A DNA stretch of 45,073 nt from Desulfobacterales bacterium (GTDB taxonomy: Bacteria > Desulfobacterota > Desulfobacteria > Desulfobacterales > Desulfolunaceae), in contig JAKSCC010000057.1 in the NCBI GenBank assembly GCA_022360815.1, positions 1 to 45,073 on the forward strand. The letters are read 5' to 3'. Below are positions 1-8,694 of this stretch, piece after piece; within the stretch, counting starts at the first letter, position 1, and the number at the start of each line of letters is the position of its first letter. The notes under the pieces were generated by a model, which was given only the letters and a program-made list of their open reading frames with translations, was not told the DNA's origin and did not search any database. The position numbers were made by a program, and so were the translations under genes.

Positions 1-124
1 ACCCTTCTTCCCGAAGCGCCTTGCACGCCTGGGTTCCAGAGTAATCAAACTCACACGCCTGGCTGATGATTATCGGCCCGGCGCCCACGATTAATATCTT
101 CTTTATATCCGTGCGTTTTGGCAT
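1..124 (-). CDS. carB: Carbamoyl-phosphate synthase large subunit, N-terminal fragment
   Basis: Only the first 41 codons are in the window; the gene runs off the left edge. The encoded start [17 protein letters not shown] is the ATP-grasp enzyme's usual N-terminus, with the glycine-rich VGAGP loop followed by [20 protein letters not shown], the classic CarB opening. The large subunit makes carbamoyl phosphate from bicarbonate, ATP and ammonia delivered by CarA, for pyrimidine and arginine synthesis. The ATG at 122-124 is preceded on the minus strand by AGAGGGAC, a plausible ribosome site. It follows carA on the same strand but after an unusually long 296-base gap containing a terminator. One oddity against the family is GPIIISQA where GPIVIGQA is usual. 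Confidence 0.93.
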   Translation of the reverse strand, partial: MPKRTDIKKILIVGAGPIIISQACEFDYSGTQACKALREEG

Positions 125-141
125 ATGTCCCTCTTATGGTT

Positions 142-207
142 GCCTCCGGCAGCAAGGGGCTGTGCCCCTTGACCCCAGGTTCGCAAATGCTCCGAGGCTT
201 CGCCTCG
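142..207. repeat. Palindromic spacer element between carA and carB
   Basis: Two perfect hairpins lie in tandem. The first pairs CAAGGGGC (153-160) with GCCCCTTG (164-171) over a three-base loop and sits in a GC-rich context beginning GCCTCCGGCAGC and ending GACCCC. The second pairs CGAGGC (193-198) with GCCTCG (202-207). The first context resembles the dispersed GC-rich palindromes found between genes in many proteobacteria; that resemblance is from memory. No other copy is visible in this window. Confidence 0.55.
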
Positions 208-316
208 TCACATCCGCTTAGAAATAACTTTCACTAACCCACTTTTTTTACTCTTCGCTTAAAAACCCAACGAGACTGTCGTTGATCCAAGGCTTTCGAA
301 CAACATCACCCTTCGC

Positions 317-367
317 GTGAATGCTTTAGACGCTATTTCGAGCCTACGAAATCCATCGAGCATTCAC
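317..367. repeat. Inverted repeat with GTGAATGC arms (copy 1)
   Basis: GTGAATGCT (317-325) and AGCATTCAC (359-367) form a perfect nine-base stem enclosing an inner hairpin ATTTCG/CGAAAT. A second element with the same GTGAATGC/GCATTCAC arms but a different interior lies at 19069-19118. The stretch 208-316 between this and the upstream palindromes shows no gene or other structure I can support. Confidence 0.4.
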
Positions 368-388
368 CTTATGGCCCAGCCTCTGGCC

Positions 389-420
389 AAAAAAAAACAG
401 GACATTGAATGCCCTGTTTC
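389..420 (-). terminator. Intrinsic terminator after carA
   Basis: Read on the minus strand, the stop codon of carA is followed at once by an 11-base stem (arms 396-406 and 408-418 with one G-T pair) and then a run of Ts (389-395 on the plus strand are As). This is a textbook Rho-independent terminator lying between carA and carB. Confidence 0.8.
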
Positions 421-1557
421 TTAAGCCGTGAAATTCTCCATCATGGAGACGAATTCTTCGAAGAGATATTGGGCATCGTTTGGCCCCGGAGACGCCTCCG
501 GGTGGTACTGCACGCTGAGCACGGGGTACCGCCGGTGCCGAAGCCCTTCCACGGTTCGATCGTTCAAGTTGATGTGGGAAACCTCCACATCGGCAGCCGA
601 AAGGCTCTCCATATCCGCAGCAAAACCGTGATTCTGGCTGGTGATCTCCACCTTGGAGGTGGCAAGATTCTGAACGGGCTGGTTTCCGCCACGATGGCCA
701 AATTTCAACTTATAGGTCTTGCCTCCAAGGGCAATAGAGAGAATCTGATGGCCCAGGCAGATACCAAAGATGGGTTTGTACCCCAGAAGACCTTTTACTG
801 TTTCAACGACATACACCACGGGCTCAGGGTCTCCAGGGCCGTTGGAGAGAAAGATGCCATCGGGATTCATGGACTTCACAATCTCAGCAGGCGTTGAGGC
901 AGGAACCACAATCACCTCGCAGCCGGCGGCTTCCAAAAGACGAATGATGTTAAACTTGATACCAAAGTCAAATGCCACAACGGCCTTCTTCTCACCTCGG
1001 CACGCAAAGGCCCCTTGGTCGAGCGCTTCATTGATATAGACAGGGGTGTTGTTCACCAAGCGGTAGGCTTTTTCCGTAGTGACCGAGCTTGCCAGGTCGC
1101 ACCCTTCCATAGAAGGGAGGCTTTTGGCTTTTTCCACAAGGGCCTCAGGACTTGCCACCTCGGTTGAAATAATGCCACGCATGGCGCCTTTGTTGCGAAG
1201 ATGAAGGGTGAGGGCGCGCGTGTCCAATTCATCAATGCCCATGACACCTTGGGCCTTCAGGTAGTCTGCCAGGCTCATGTCTGCCCGCCAGTTGCTGTAA
1301 TCGTCCTGATACTCTCGAACGATAAGAGCTGACGCCTGAATCCGACTGGATTCCACATCTTCCCGGCTCACGCCGTAATTTCCGATAAGGGGGTAGGTCA
1401 TGGTGACCATCTGTCCCCGGTAGGATGGGTCGGTAAGAATTTCCTGGTACCCTGTCATGCTGGTGTTGAAGACCACTTCTCCACCCACCTCGCCAGGGCC
1501 CGTGAAACTGCGGCACGAAAATATTCGACCGTCTTCTAAGGCAAGCAGTGCATTCAT
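421..1557 (-). CDS. carA: Carbamoyl-phosphate synthase small subunit (glutaminase)
   Basis: 378 residues, full length for CarA. It hydrolyses glutamine and passes ammonia to CarB. The N-terminal CPSase small-chain domain (about 1-150, with the signature GEVVFNTSMTGYQE at 26-39) is followed by a class I glutamine amidotransferase domain from about residue 190. The catalytic triad is visible: Cys267 in FGICLGHQ, His352 and Glu354 in YHPEASPGP. LSNGPGDPEP at 238-247 is the conserved oxyanion-side motif. The ATG has GAAGGA upstream. It lies 192 bases downstream of the glutamate synthase genes on the same strand, so a nitrogen-assimilation supercluster is likely, but the leader between them is long enough for its own control. 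Confidence 0.97.
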   Translation of the reverse strand: MNALLALEDGRIFSCRSFTGPGEVGGEVVFNTSMTGYQEILTDPSYRGQMVTMTYPLIGNYGVSREDVESSRIQASALIVREYQDDYSNWRADMSLADYLKAQGVMGIDELDTRALTLHLRNKGAMRGIISTEVASPEALVEKAKSLPSMEGCDLASSVTTEKAYRLVNNTPVYINEALDQGAFACRGEKKAVVAFDFGIKFNIIRLLEAAGCEVIVVPASTPAEIVKSMNPDGIFLSNGPGDPEPVVYVVETVKGLLGYKPIFGICLGHQILSIALGGKTYKLKFGHRGGNQPVQNLATSKVEITSQNHGFAADMESLSAADVEVSHINLNDRTVEGLRHRRYPVLSVQYHPEASPGPNDAQYLFEEFVSMMENFTA

Positions 1558-1630
1558 GAAAGGCTGTTCCTTCTCTAAAAGAGATATTCACTACAATGTC
1601 GCAACCTTGGAAAAGGTAAAACGTTTCCAG

Positions 1631-1735
1631 AGGGCGCGCACAACTATCCCGCTTCTTCTCACCTAAGGAAAAAGCGGGATAGATAAAACCAATTACACGA
1701 AGCTTTCTTTTGTTGTCGCAGAAGAGATGCGCCCT
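1631..1735 (-). promoter_or_regulatory. Structured leader upstream of carA
   Basis: In the spacer between the glutamate synthase fusion gene and carA, CTATCCCGCTT (1644-1654) pairs perfectly with AAGCGGGATAG (1672-1682), 11 bases with a 17-base loop. Outside it, AGGGCGCGCA (1631-1640) can pair with TGCGCCCT (1728-1735) with a two-base bulge, giving two nested stems. No T-run follows either stem on the minus strand, so it is not a simple terminator. It could be a leader hairpin or a processing site; function unknown. Confidence 0.4.
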
Positions 1736-1749
1736 TTTAAGGCTCCATC

Positions 1750-4095
1750 TTATCCAAGAGGCGTGTTGGTGATCAGATGCCAAATTCCGCATGGGCAGGC
1801 GTCTGCGCAAAACCCGCAGCCAATGCAACGATTCGCATTGACACGGTACTCAAACGGGACCATGAGGTCGCCCGTCTCCACTCTTTTTATCGCCTCTTTG
1901 GGGCATACGGTAACACAAACACCGCAATCTCTGCAACTCCCACATGATGAACATTCGGTTCCGCACTTCTCAAGGTCTTTAAATGTTGAGAGTCTTGGAT
2001 CAAAATAGGCCAGATTCATTCGCCCTTTATCAATAACCTCTCTCGGATTTCGTCCCTTGGGTTTCTCTCCTCGGCTGATGGCATCAATGGTTTCGGCAGC
2101 CCTTCTGCCCGCACCAATGGCTTCTGTAATAAGCCCCAATCCCGTAATGTCTCCAATGGCAAAAATCGCAGGATCGGTGGTTTGTCCGTTTTCATCCACA
2201 ATGACATAACCGTTTTCCCCAAGGGCCACGGTGGAAGGGAGAAACGCCTCGTCCACCACATCGCCAATGGAGATGATCACGGTATCGGCTTCCAAAAACT
2301 CGCCGTCTTCCAGAAGCACCCCTTTGTCGGTGATCTCCCGAGTCAAGCAGGGCCACTTAAATGTGGCACCGGCCTTTTCGGCGGCTTCGCGCTCTTCACC
2401 AAAGGACGCGGGCTCGGCAATATCGATAAGGGTCACCTGCTTGGCGCCGCACCGATACGCTTCGGTGGCCGCATCACAGGCGGAGTTACCAGCACCAATA
2501 ATCACCACTATTTTACCTGGATTGGCCTTCTCCTCTTTGGCATCGGCCAAAAAGATGTTTCCGGGGATCATCTTCTCTTTGCCGGTGACGGGAAGCATTC
2601 GTGGTTTTTGAGCACCGGTGGCCACCACAATAAAATCGTGGTCTCCCTTCATACGTTCCATCTCCCGAGAGGTAAGTTCTTGCTGAAGGTGAATATGGGG
2701 CAGCACCTCACGGATTCGCGAAAGCTCAGCATCCAGAACCTCTTTGGGGATTCGGCTCTCAGGAATAACAGCAGCCATTTTCCCGCCAAGGGTCGGGTTG
2801 GTATCGAAAACCACTGGATCATGGCCAGCCATGCGCAGCTGCCATGCCACAGAGATTCCCGCAGGACCGCCACCTATCACGGCCACCTTGCTCCCCGTGG
2901 CTTCAGGCAATTCAGGAACCTTGGCTCCAATACTGGCTTTGCCCAATTGCTTCACATTGATGGAAGGCATGCTGGCGATCTGTTTGGTACAAGCCGACAT
3001 GCACGGGTTGGGACAGAGAAAGCCGCAGACCGTCGCAGGAAAAGGCGTGTAGTGAAGCGCCAGGTCCACCGCTTCATCCACCAACCCGTTTCGAACCAAG
3101 CCCCATCGATCCTGAACAGGTATTCCAGAAGGACAGGCCCCCTGACAGGGGGATACATATTTTTTATTTTCCCAAACGGGTACAAAACGCCTCAAATCAC
3201 CTGTGGTAATCACAGGAATGTGGCTCATATCCTGATCGGAGAGGTCACCGATCAGCCCCCCTTTACCAAGCTCGGCATCCCACACTTCGTGTTTAAAGGC
3301 GGCCATAGAGCGACTGGTGCCAGCCATCTTCTCCTGAGGGGATCTTGCTTTGATAAGCTGCCAATCGTCACGACGAGCCAGTTTGGGATGGATCTCCTCT
3401 TTACCAATGCGTGCAAGATAGCTCTTCAGACTTTCAGAGAGCCACAACCACTCATCATCTGTGATGACAGCCATCTTGGCGTCGCCTTGGCTGTACCCTT
3501 TGATGGGACCGCGAAAGAAGACGCGTCCGCCCACCATCCCCACCAAAGGACGGTAACCCAAAACATTCTCTTTATCTTGAGCTTCCCATCCGCACACCAC
3601 GGCCGTGCCTCCAGCCATAAACTCACCAAAGTAGTCACCGGTAGAACCCAGCACCCAGAGTTCGGGTGGCTGGAAACGAGGATTCTCTTTGGTCATGGTC
3701 ATGCCGCGAGCACCGATGTTGCCCGCCACAGAGACACGCCCTTGTGCCATGGCGTTACAAACACCGTTGGAGGCGTTGCCGTGAATGATAATCTCGGCAC
3801 CCGCATTAAGCCAGCCGATGTCGTCGGAAGCGGCTCCAAATATTTCAATGGTGGTGTTGGGAAACCCCATGGAACCGGTACGCTGACCGCATGTGCCGTT
3901 GATGCGCACATAGACCGTCTCATCTTTGGCAGCGTGCAGGCGGCCGGCAATACCGTGCTGCCCCAATGCTTCGATCTCCAGGTGTCGGTATCCCTTGCCT
4001 ATAGCCTGTTGGATCTTCTCTTCCAAAACGCGTGAAGCGATACGGGTTCCATCCTGCTTCCCATAGATGGTAATTTTTGTGTTGCTCTTCATCAT
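1750..4095 (-). CDS. Glutamate synthase fusion: GXGXG domain, GltD-like flavoprotein, C-terminal ferredoxin
   Basis: 781 residues. Residues about 35-235 are the GXGXG (glutamate synthase alpha C-terminal) beta-helix. About 300-680 is a GltD-type NAD(P)H oxidoreductase: an N-terminal four-cysteine FeS region (Cys317, Cys321, Cys357, Cys361, Cys365, Cys369), an FAD loop GGGPAG at 408-413, an NAD(P) loop GAGNSA at 534-539 and a second FAD motif AIGDI at 646-650. The C-terminus (711-770) has many cysteines, including CIGCGFCADACP, suggesting two cubane clusters. The protein should feed electrons from NAD(P)H or ferredoxin to the FMN subunit encoded two bases upstream. Compared with enterobacterial GltB/GltD it is a fusion of pieces normally on different chains. 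It is the third gene of a co-directional three-gene set. Confidence 0.9.
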   Translation of the reverse strand: MMKSNTKITIYGKQDGTRIASRVLEEKIQQAIGKGYRHLEIEALGQHGIAGRLHAAKDETVYVRINGTCGQRTGSMGFPNTTIEIFGAASDDIGWLNAGAEIIIHGNASNGVCNAMAQGRVSVAGNIGARGMTMTKENPRFQPPELWVLGSTGDYFGEFMAGGTAVVCGWEAQDKENVLGYRPLVGMVGGRVFFRGPIKGYSQGDAKMAVITDDEWLWLSESLKSYLARIGKEEIHPKLARRDDWQLIKARSPQEKMAGTSRSMAAFKHEVWDAELGKGGLIGDLSDQDMSHIPVITTGDLRRFVPVWENKKYVSPCQGACPSGIPVQDRWGLVRNGLVDEAVDLALHYTPFPATVCGFLCPNPCMSACTKQIASMPSINVKQLGKASIGAKVPELPEATGSKVAVIGGGPAGISVAWQLRMAGHDPVVFDTNPTLGGKMAAVIPESRIPKEVLDAELSRIREVLPHIHLQQELTSREMERMKGDHDFIVVATGAQKPRMLPVTGKEKMIPGNIFLADAKEEKANPGKIVVIIGAGNSACDAATEAYRCGAKQVTLIDIAEPASFGEEREAAEKAGATFKWPCLTREITDKGVLLEDGEFLEADTVIISIGDVVDEAFLPSTVALGENGYVIVDENGQTTDPAIFAIGDITGLGLITEAIGAGRRAAETIDAISRGEKPKGRNPREVIDKGRMNLAYFDPRLSTFKDLEKCGTECSSCGSCRDCGVCVTVCPKEAIKRVETGDLMVPFEYRVNANRCIGCGFCADACPCGIWHLITNTPLG

Positions 4096-4097
4096 GT

Positions 4098-5735
4098 CTA
4101 CACCATGTATTTGATGTCGAGACGCTCGGCGGCGTCGCGGTCGTCAATGCCAAGCGCATCGGACATGCCGATGGGCAGGGAGGTAGATCGCCCAAGGGGA
4201 GCGATGATTTTCTTCAACTCCGTATCAAAAGAGACAAACATATCCACCACTCTCTGGGCCACGTGCTCGGGATCGAGACGACGATAGAGCCGGGGATCCT
4301 GGGAGGTAATGCCTTTTGGGCAGATGCCAATGTTGCAGACGTTGCAGCGATCACTCTCCGAACCCAAGCACCCCGCTGCTGCCTGCATCACATACTTTCC
4401 GGTCTGCACCATGCTCGCCCCGAGCATGATAAGGGCCGCTGCGTTGGCTGCCAGATTCCCATTCTTGCCAATCCCGCCCCCAGCCGCCAGAGGAAGCTCG
4501 TTTTCCATACCAATCTCAACCAGTGTTTTGTAGCAATCCCGAAGACTTGACGCGATGGGATGGCCCATATGGTTCATGGAAACGTTGTAGGCCGCCCCGG
4601 TCCCTCCGTCTTCCCCATCGATGGCAAGACCTGCTGCATAAGGGTTTCGCGTCAGGTTGTTTAAAACTGCAAGAGATGTCGAAGAAGCAGATATTTTAGG
4701 ATAGACCGGCACACGAAATCCCCAGGCCATGGACATGGACTGGATCATCTTGGCCACCGACTCTTCGATGGAGTACTGGGTCTGGTGGGTAGGCGGGCTG
4801 GGCAAACTAACACCTTCGGGCACCCCACGAATGGCTGCGATAAGCTTGTTTACCTTGTGCCACATCAAAAGCCCCCCGTCCCCGGGTTTGGCGCCCTGAC
4901 CATACTTGATCTCAATGGCGCAGGGGTCCACCTTCATCTCAGGGATGGCGTGAATGATCTCATCCCAACCAAAGTAGCCCGAGGCCACCTGAAGGATGGT
5001 GTACTTTAAAAAGTCAGAACGAAGAAGACGCGGGGGGCACCCGCCCTCACCGGTGCACATACGCACAGGCATGCCAAGCTCTTTGTTTAAATAGGCCACC
5101 CCCATCTGGAGCCCTTCCCACATGGTGGGCGAAAGGGCGCCAAAGCTCATGCCACCAATCACCAAAGGATAAATCTCGCGAACAGGTGGCACCCACTCCC
5201 CTTTCATCTGGCGCTTGAGCTGCTCTTTTGGAGGAAGCACGCGTCCCAAAAGGGTTTTCACCTCAAACTCGTGACGCCCGGCATCAAGAGCGGGGTCGGT
5301 GAGCATAGAGATTCTTGTGAACTTAACGCGATCCAGGGTTCCCGCCCCTTCGGATTTTCGACGCCCGCCCCGCTTGATGGGTTGTCCGCCCTGATCCATG
5401 TGGTACCGCTGCTTGTCTGCCTCATCGTTTCGCAAGGGAATAATGGCATCGTTGGGGCAAACCTGAGAGCACATCCCACAACCGATACAGGCGTGTTTGG
5501 GTTCGGTTTTCTGACGAATCCCGTAATAGATGGAATACACGTTCTCTGCCTTATGCACCAATCCCATGGGGGTCTTGATATCGCGCTTTCGAAACACCCC
5601 CAACTCAATAGCCTTCACAGGGCAAACCGCGGTGCACTGACCACAGAGCGTGCAGGCCTCTTTGCTCCAATCGATCTGCCAAAGCAAATCTTTGATGCTT
5701 AGTGAGGAAGGTGTAATCTTTCCGTTTGACGACAT
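4098..5735 (-). CDS. Glutamate synthase FMN-binding (central) subunit with N-terminal ferredoxin
   Basis: 545 residues. The N-terminus carries two [4Fe-4S] motifs, CTLCGQCTAVCP at about 28-39 and CIGCGMCSQVCP at about 83-94. The rest (about 160-520) is the glutamate synthase FMN barrel that converts 2-oxoglutarate plus ammonia to glutamate; EIKYGQGAKPGDGG, DGEDGGTGAA and AAGGGIGKNG are family hallmarks. Near the C-terminus, CNVCNIGICPKG supplies the cysteines for the 3Fe-4S cluster. It is equivalent to the middle of E. coli GltB as a separate chain. AGGAGG lies seven bases before the ATG. Its start overlaps the end of the amidotransferase gene by 37 bases and its stop is two bases from the next start, so translation of the three is coupled. 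Confidence 0.93.
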   Translation of the reverse strand: MSSNGKITPSSLSIKDLLWQIDWSKEACTLCGQCTAVCPVKAIELGVFRKRDIKTPMGLVHKAENVYSIYYGIRQKTEPKHACIGCGMCSQVCPNDAIIPLRNDEADKQRYHMDQGGQPIKRGGRRKSEGAGTLDRVKFTRISMLTDPALDAGRHEFEVKTLLGRVLPPKEQLKRQMKGEWVPPVREIYPLVIGGMSFGALSPTMWEGLQMGVAYLNKELGMPVRMCTGEGGCPPRLLRSDFLKYTILQVASGYFGWDEIIHAIPEMKVDPCAIEIKYGQGAKPGDGGLLMWHKVNKLIAAIRGVPEGVSLPSPPTHQTQYSIEESVAKMIQSMSMAWGFRVPVYPKISASSTSLAVLNNLTRNPYAAGLAIDGEDGGTGAAYNVSMNHMGHPIASSLRDCYKTLVEIGMENELPLAAGGGIGKNGNLAANAAALIMLGASMVQTGKYVMQAAAGCLGSESDRCNVCNIGICPKGITSQDPRLYRRLDPEHVAQRVVDMFVSFDTELKKIIAPLGRSTSLPIGMSDALGIDDRDAAERLDIKYMV

Positions 5736-6832
5736 ATCTGAACCTCCTGACGATCCGGGCCAACAATAGCCGTATCGAGATACATGGGTTGAAAATCTTT
5801 GGACTTATCGCGATCGGAAATGGCGGAGTCCAAGCCGCAGATCTCAGATGAAAAGGCGTAAATACCGGGGCGACCACCGATAACACCAGGCCGCAGTTTC
5901 TTTCTGTCCTGAACCATAAAAAGAGAGTGATTCGGCAAACTGCCGATCACACAGTTGGGGCCGTCTATGATAAGCCTTCGACACGACTGCTTAAGGTGGG
6001 TGAGCAGATCGTGATTGGGATGCGAAGAGAGCGCACCACCTTCCAGCGGTGTGATGATGTGCTTGTAAAACTCCAACCCCAAATCCAACTCTTTGTGCAT
6101 GTAATGCAAAATATGGGTAAAGACCTCGGAGTCCGACTGAAAACCCATGTATCCTTCAAACCCTCTGTTTTGCAAAAATTCACGGATAGGGATAAAGGCC
6201 GTGTTCTCCCCGTTGGTCATGGTGGAAAAACCCTGTAAAAAAAAGGGGTGGCAGGCATAAAGATTGATGGCGTAGTTGGTATTCTGACGCCCCTGAGCCA
6301 TAATGATGCGCGCACGGATATCCTGAGTGGTATCAAGCTTCAGGTAGCGGCCCACGGTAAGTGGATCGCCTATCTCTTTAATCATGATGACATCAGGCCA
6401 AAAGGAGAACACAATCATATCCTTTTTCTCCTCGCCCATGGCACGAAGCTCCAGACGAATTCTCGTCAGCTCGGCCTGCTTGCGCTTCCAACTCCACTCT
6501 TCCCACTCTTCCGGGTATTCATAAGCCCGAACCAGGTAAACATCCCGTTTGGGAACCCCTTCCGGAGGGGATTTATCGAGTTTAAATGAAATCTTGTACT
6601 TGGTGATAAATCCCTTCTCCATCATCTTCACATCCAGACGCCGGAGGCCTGATTCCGTAAAAATACCCGATAGAATGGGGGCATCTTTCATGGTCTCAAA
6701 TGGCCCGCCGAGATCACGCAGAAAAAGACCGACCCCAGAACCGTCGTGGCCCTCCCGCATCACGTCCAAAGCTTCAAGGGCCACCATGGGGGAGACGGGA
6801 TCTTCACTGGTAATTGCAAATAAGCGACACAT
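5699..6832 (-). CDS. Class II glutamine amidotransferase subunit of glutamate synthase
   Basis: 377 residues. The product begins Met-Cys-Arg-Leu-Phe: removal of Met exposes Cys2, the N-terminal nucleophile of class II (GltB/PurF-type) amidotransferases. I chose the ATG at 6832 over the TTG one codon upstream because only this puts Cys at position 2 and because AAGGAG lies eight bases before it. Motifs REGHDGSGVG and the later LSSHPNHD fit the family. It supplies ammonia to the FMN subunit encoded downstream. It is first in the three-gene set; the promoter must lie in the long spacer to its right (6836-7442). Confidence 0.92.
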   Translation of the reverse strand: MCRLFAITSEDPVSPMVALEALDVMREGHDGSGVGLFLRDLGGPFETMKDAPILSGIFTESGLRRLDVKMMEKGFITKYKISFKLDKSPPEGVPKRDVYLVRAYEYPEEWEEWSWKRKQAELTRIRLELRAMGEEKKDMIVFSFWPDVIMIKEIGDPLTVGRYLKLDTTQDIRARIIMAQGRQNTNYAINLYACHPFFLQGFSTMTNGENTAFIPIREFLQNRGFEGYMGFQSDSEVFTHILHYMHKELDLGLEFYKHIITPLEGGALSSHPNHDLLTHLKQSCRRLIIDGPNCVIGSLPNHSLFMVQDRKKLRPGVIGGRPGIYAFSSEICGLDSAISDRDKSKDFQPMYLDTAIVGPDRQEVQICRQTERLHLPH

Positions 6833-6835
6833 CAA

Positions 6836-7442
6836 TGCTTCTCCTTACAGATGAAAGTTGATGGATCTGCAACGGACGGATTGACGATAAGTTACAGCAA
6901 AGAGACACTGGGTTTTTATAAAGGGACGTCTCCCTGTTGCAAATGCGTCGACTGTTGCAAAAACATCGCCCAAAACCTCTCCAGAAACTCTCTCGGTGGG
7001 ATAAACCTGTCCGATTATGAAAGCCGAAGATTTATAAATGACAAATTCGTCATAAATAAGGTGAACAGAGTGGTGGGTGCGCTGTTTTCTCAATCGAGAA
7101 AACAGAAACCAAAGCCGTCCATCGTGGGTGGTGAATAGTGATTATTACCGAAATAGCGAAGTAAATGCAATAATTTTAGTTTATTACAAAGATATATCAG
7201 ATATCAGATCGATGGTGTATCCGTATGGACGCCAGAAAACTCCCTTGCTTGCGACATCGGCGATGCCTGAATTGAAGGGCGTTTCTTTCGAAATTGATAG
7301 GGGTGCTAACATTTGTTATTTCGTAACAGTTAAGGTGACGAAATAGTCTGATATTTGATATTTCACACGATGACTCAGGTTCTTTTGGTGGGAATTTTTT
7401 ATTTTACAGAGAAGCTACTTTGAAAATCGTCAAATTTTCAAT
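6836..7442. other. Non-coding spacer upstream of the glutamate synthase genes
   Basis: About 600 bases with no convincing gene on either strand. It holds a perfect 10-base hairpin with a four-base loop, CTGTTTTCTC (7082-7091) against GAGAAAACAG (7096-7105), without a T-run. A weaker TTTCGT/ACGAAA pair lies near 7319-7344. I looked for a sigma-54 site (GG-N10-GC) pointing at the glt genes and found no good match. The 5' control region of the glt operon should be here. Confidence 0.55.
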
Positions 7443-7487
7443 AAAAAAAAGAGCACCATATTCTATTCAAAAATGGTGCTCCTTTTT
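7443..7487 (-). terminator. Terminator after asd (possibly bidirectional)
   Basis: GAGCACCAT (7451-7459) pairs with ATGGTGCTC (7473-7481). On the minus strand the stem is followed by eight Ts (7443-7450), ending asd. On the plus strand it is followed by CTTTTT, so it may work in both directions. Confidence 0.85.
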
Positions 7488-7519
7488 GATCGGGTCCTAA
7501 AAAGATGGGGAATCGGCTC

Positions 7520-8626
7520 TTATCCCAGCTTCTCCACTGCAATATTCAGCATACGACGCACGGGCTCAGCAGCCCCCCAAAGAAGCTGATCGCCCACGGT
7601 AAAGAGGCTGAGGTACTCCTCACCAAGGTTGAGCTTACGAATGCGTCCCACAGGAACGGTAAGGGTTCCTGTAACAGCCGTGGGCGTCAACTCTTTCAGG
7701 GTCTCTTCCTTGGTGTTGGGAACCACCTTCACCCACTCATTGGCCGAAGCGATCAGTTTTTCAACCTCCTCAAGAGGCAGCGCTTCCTTAAGCTTTACGG
7801 TGATGGCTTGGCTGTGGCAACGCATGGTACCGATGCGCACGCAGGTGCCGTCGATCGGAATCTGTTTTTCGGTTCCCAGAATCTTGTTGGTCTCGGAAAC
7901 ACCCTTCCACTCTTCACGGGTCTGACCGCCTTCCACAGGCACATCAATCCAGGGAATCAGGCTTCCAGCCAGAGGGACCCCAAAATTATCCACAGGGAAA
8001 CTCTCACTTCGCATGGCGTGGGTGATGGCCGCATCCACTGCGCCCACAGGGCCATCTATAATGGGCTGGGCCACATCATAAATCGTGCCCATCTGAGAGG
8101 CGAGCTCCTTCATGTTCTTGGCTCCGGCACCCGATGCGGCCTGGTAGGTCATGGAGGTGAGCCACTCCACCTGGCCCGATTCAAAAAGCCCGCCCAGTGC
8201 CATCAGCATCAAACTCACGGTGCAATTGCCGCCGATAAAATCCCGAATACCTGCATCAAAGCCTTTGTCAATCACATCGCGATTCACAGGGTCAAGCACG
8301 ATGATACTGTCATCGCTCATGCGAAGGGCAGAGGCCGCATCAATCCAAACGCCGCTCCAACCGATGGCGCGCAGCTTGGGATGCACCTCTTTGGTGTACC
8401 CACTCCCCTGGCAGGTGAGGATCACGTCCATCCCTTTAAGAATATCAATATCAAAACCATCTTGAAGAACCGGAATCTCTTTTCCAATATCCGGCCCTTT
8501 TTGCCCTGCCTGACTGGTGGTGAAAAAGACCGGGTCAATACGATCAAAATCGTTTTCTGCCCGCATTCTCTCCATGAGAACCGAACCCACCATGCCTCTC
8601 CATCCAACAATACCTACCTTGATCAT
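7520..8626 (-). CDS. asd: Aspartate-semialdehyde dehydrogenase
   Basis: 368 residues, matching the roughly 367 of the proteobacterial enzyme. It reduces aspartyl phosphate to aspartate semialdehyde with NADPH, feeding lysine/diaminopimelate, threonine and methionine synthesis. The N-terminal nucleotide loop is [12 protein letters not shown] (4-15). The catalytic Cys135 is in [10 protein letters not shown], at the same number as in E. coli. A longer reading frame begins 24 codons upstream, but the ATG at 8626 has GGAG at good distance and gives the standard N-terminus. It is the last gene of a minus-strand series after the TPR gene, 68 bases away, and is closed by a strong terminator. dapA lies 31 kb away in the window. 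Confidence 0.96.
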   Translation of the reverse strand: MIKVGIVGWRGMVGSVLMERMRAENDFDRIDPVFFTTSQAGQKGPDIGKEIPVLQDGFDIDILKGMDVILTCQGSGYTKEVHPKLRAIGWSGVWIDAASALRMSDDSIIVLDPVNRDVIDKGFDAGIRDFIGGNCTVSLMLMALGGLFESGQVEWLTSMTYQAASGAGAKNMKELASQMGTIYDVAQPIIDGPVGAVDAAITHAMRSESFPVDNFGVPLAGSLIPWIDVPVEGGQTREEWKGVSETNKILGTEKQIPIDGTCVRIGTMRCHSQAITVKLKEALPLEEVEKLIASANEWVKVVPNTKEETLKELTPTAVTGTLTVPVGRIRKLNLGEEYLSLFTVGDQLLWGAAEPVRRMLNIAVEKLG

Positions 8627-8694
8627 GGTCTTTTTCTCCTTCATCTCTTTCAAAGGGCTATCCATAAAGTCAAAATATCCGCTTACCCCACAGA

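Noticed and set aside
2182-4035. A 617-codon open frame on the plus strand opposite the glutamate synthase fusion gene
   Set aside because: It mirrors a gene with clear domains; the protein has no recognisable motif and no ribosome site, so it is an antisense shadow.
6851-7138. A 95-codon plus-strand frame with a CCKCVDCC cysteine group
   Set aside because: No ribosome site, odd composition and no family. I treat the region as non-coding.
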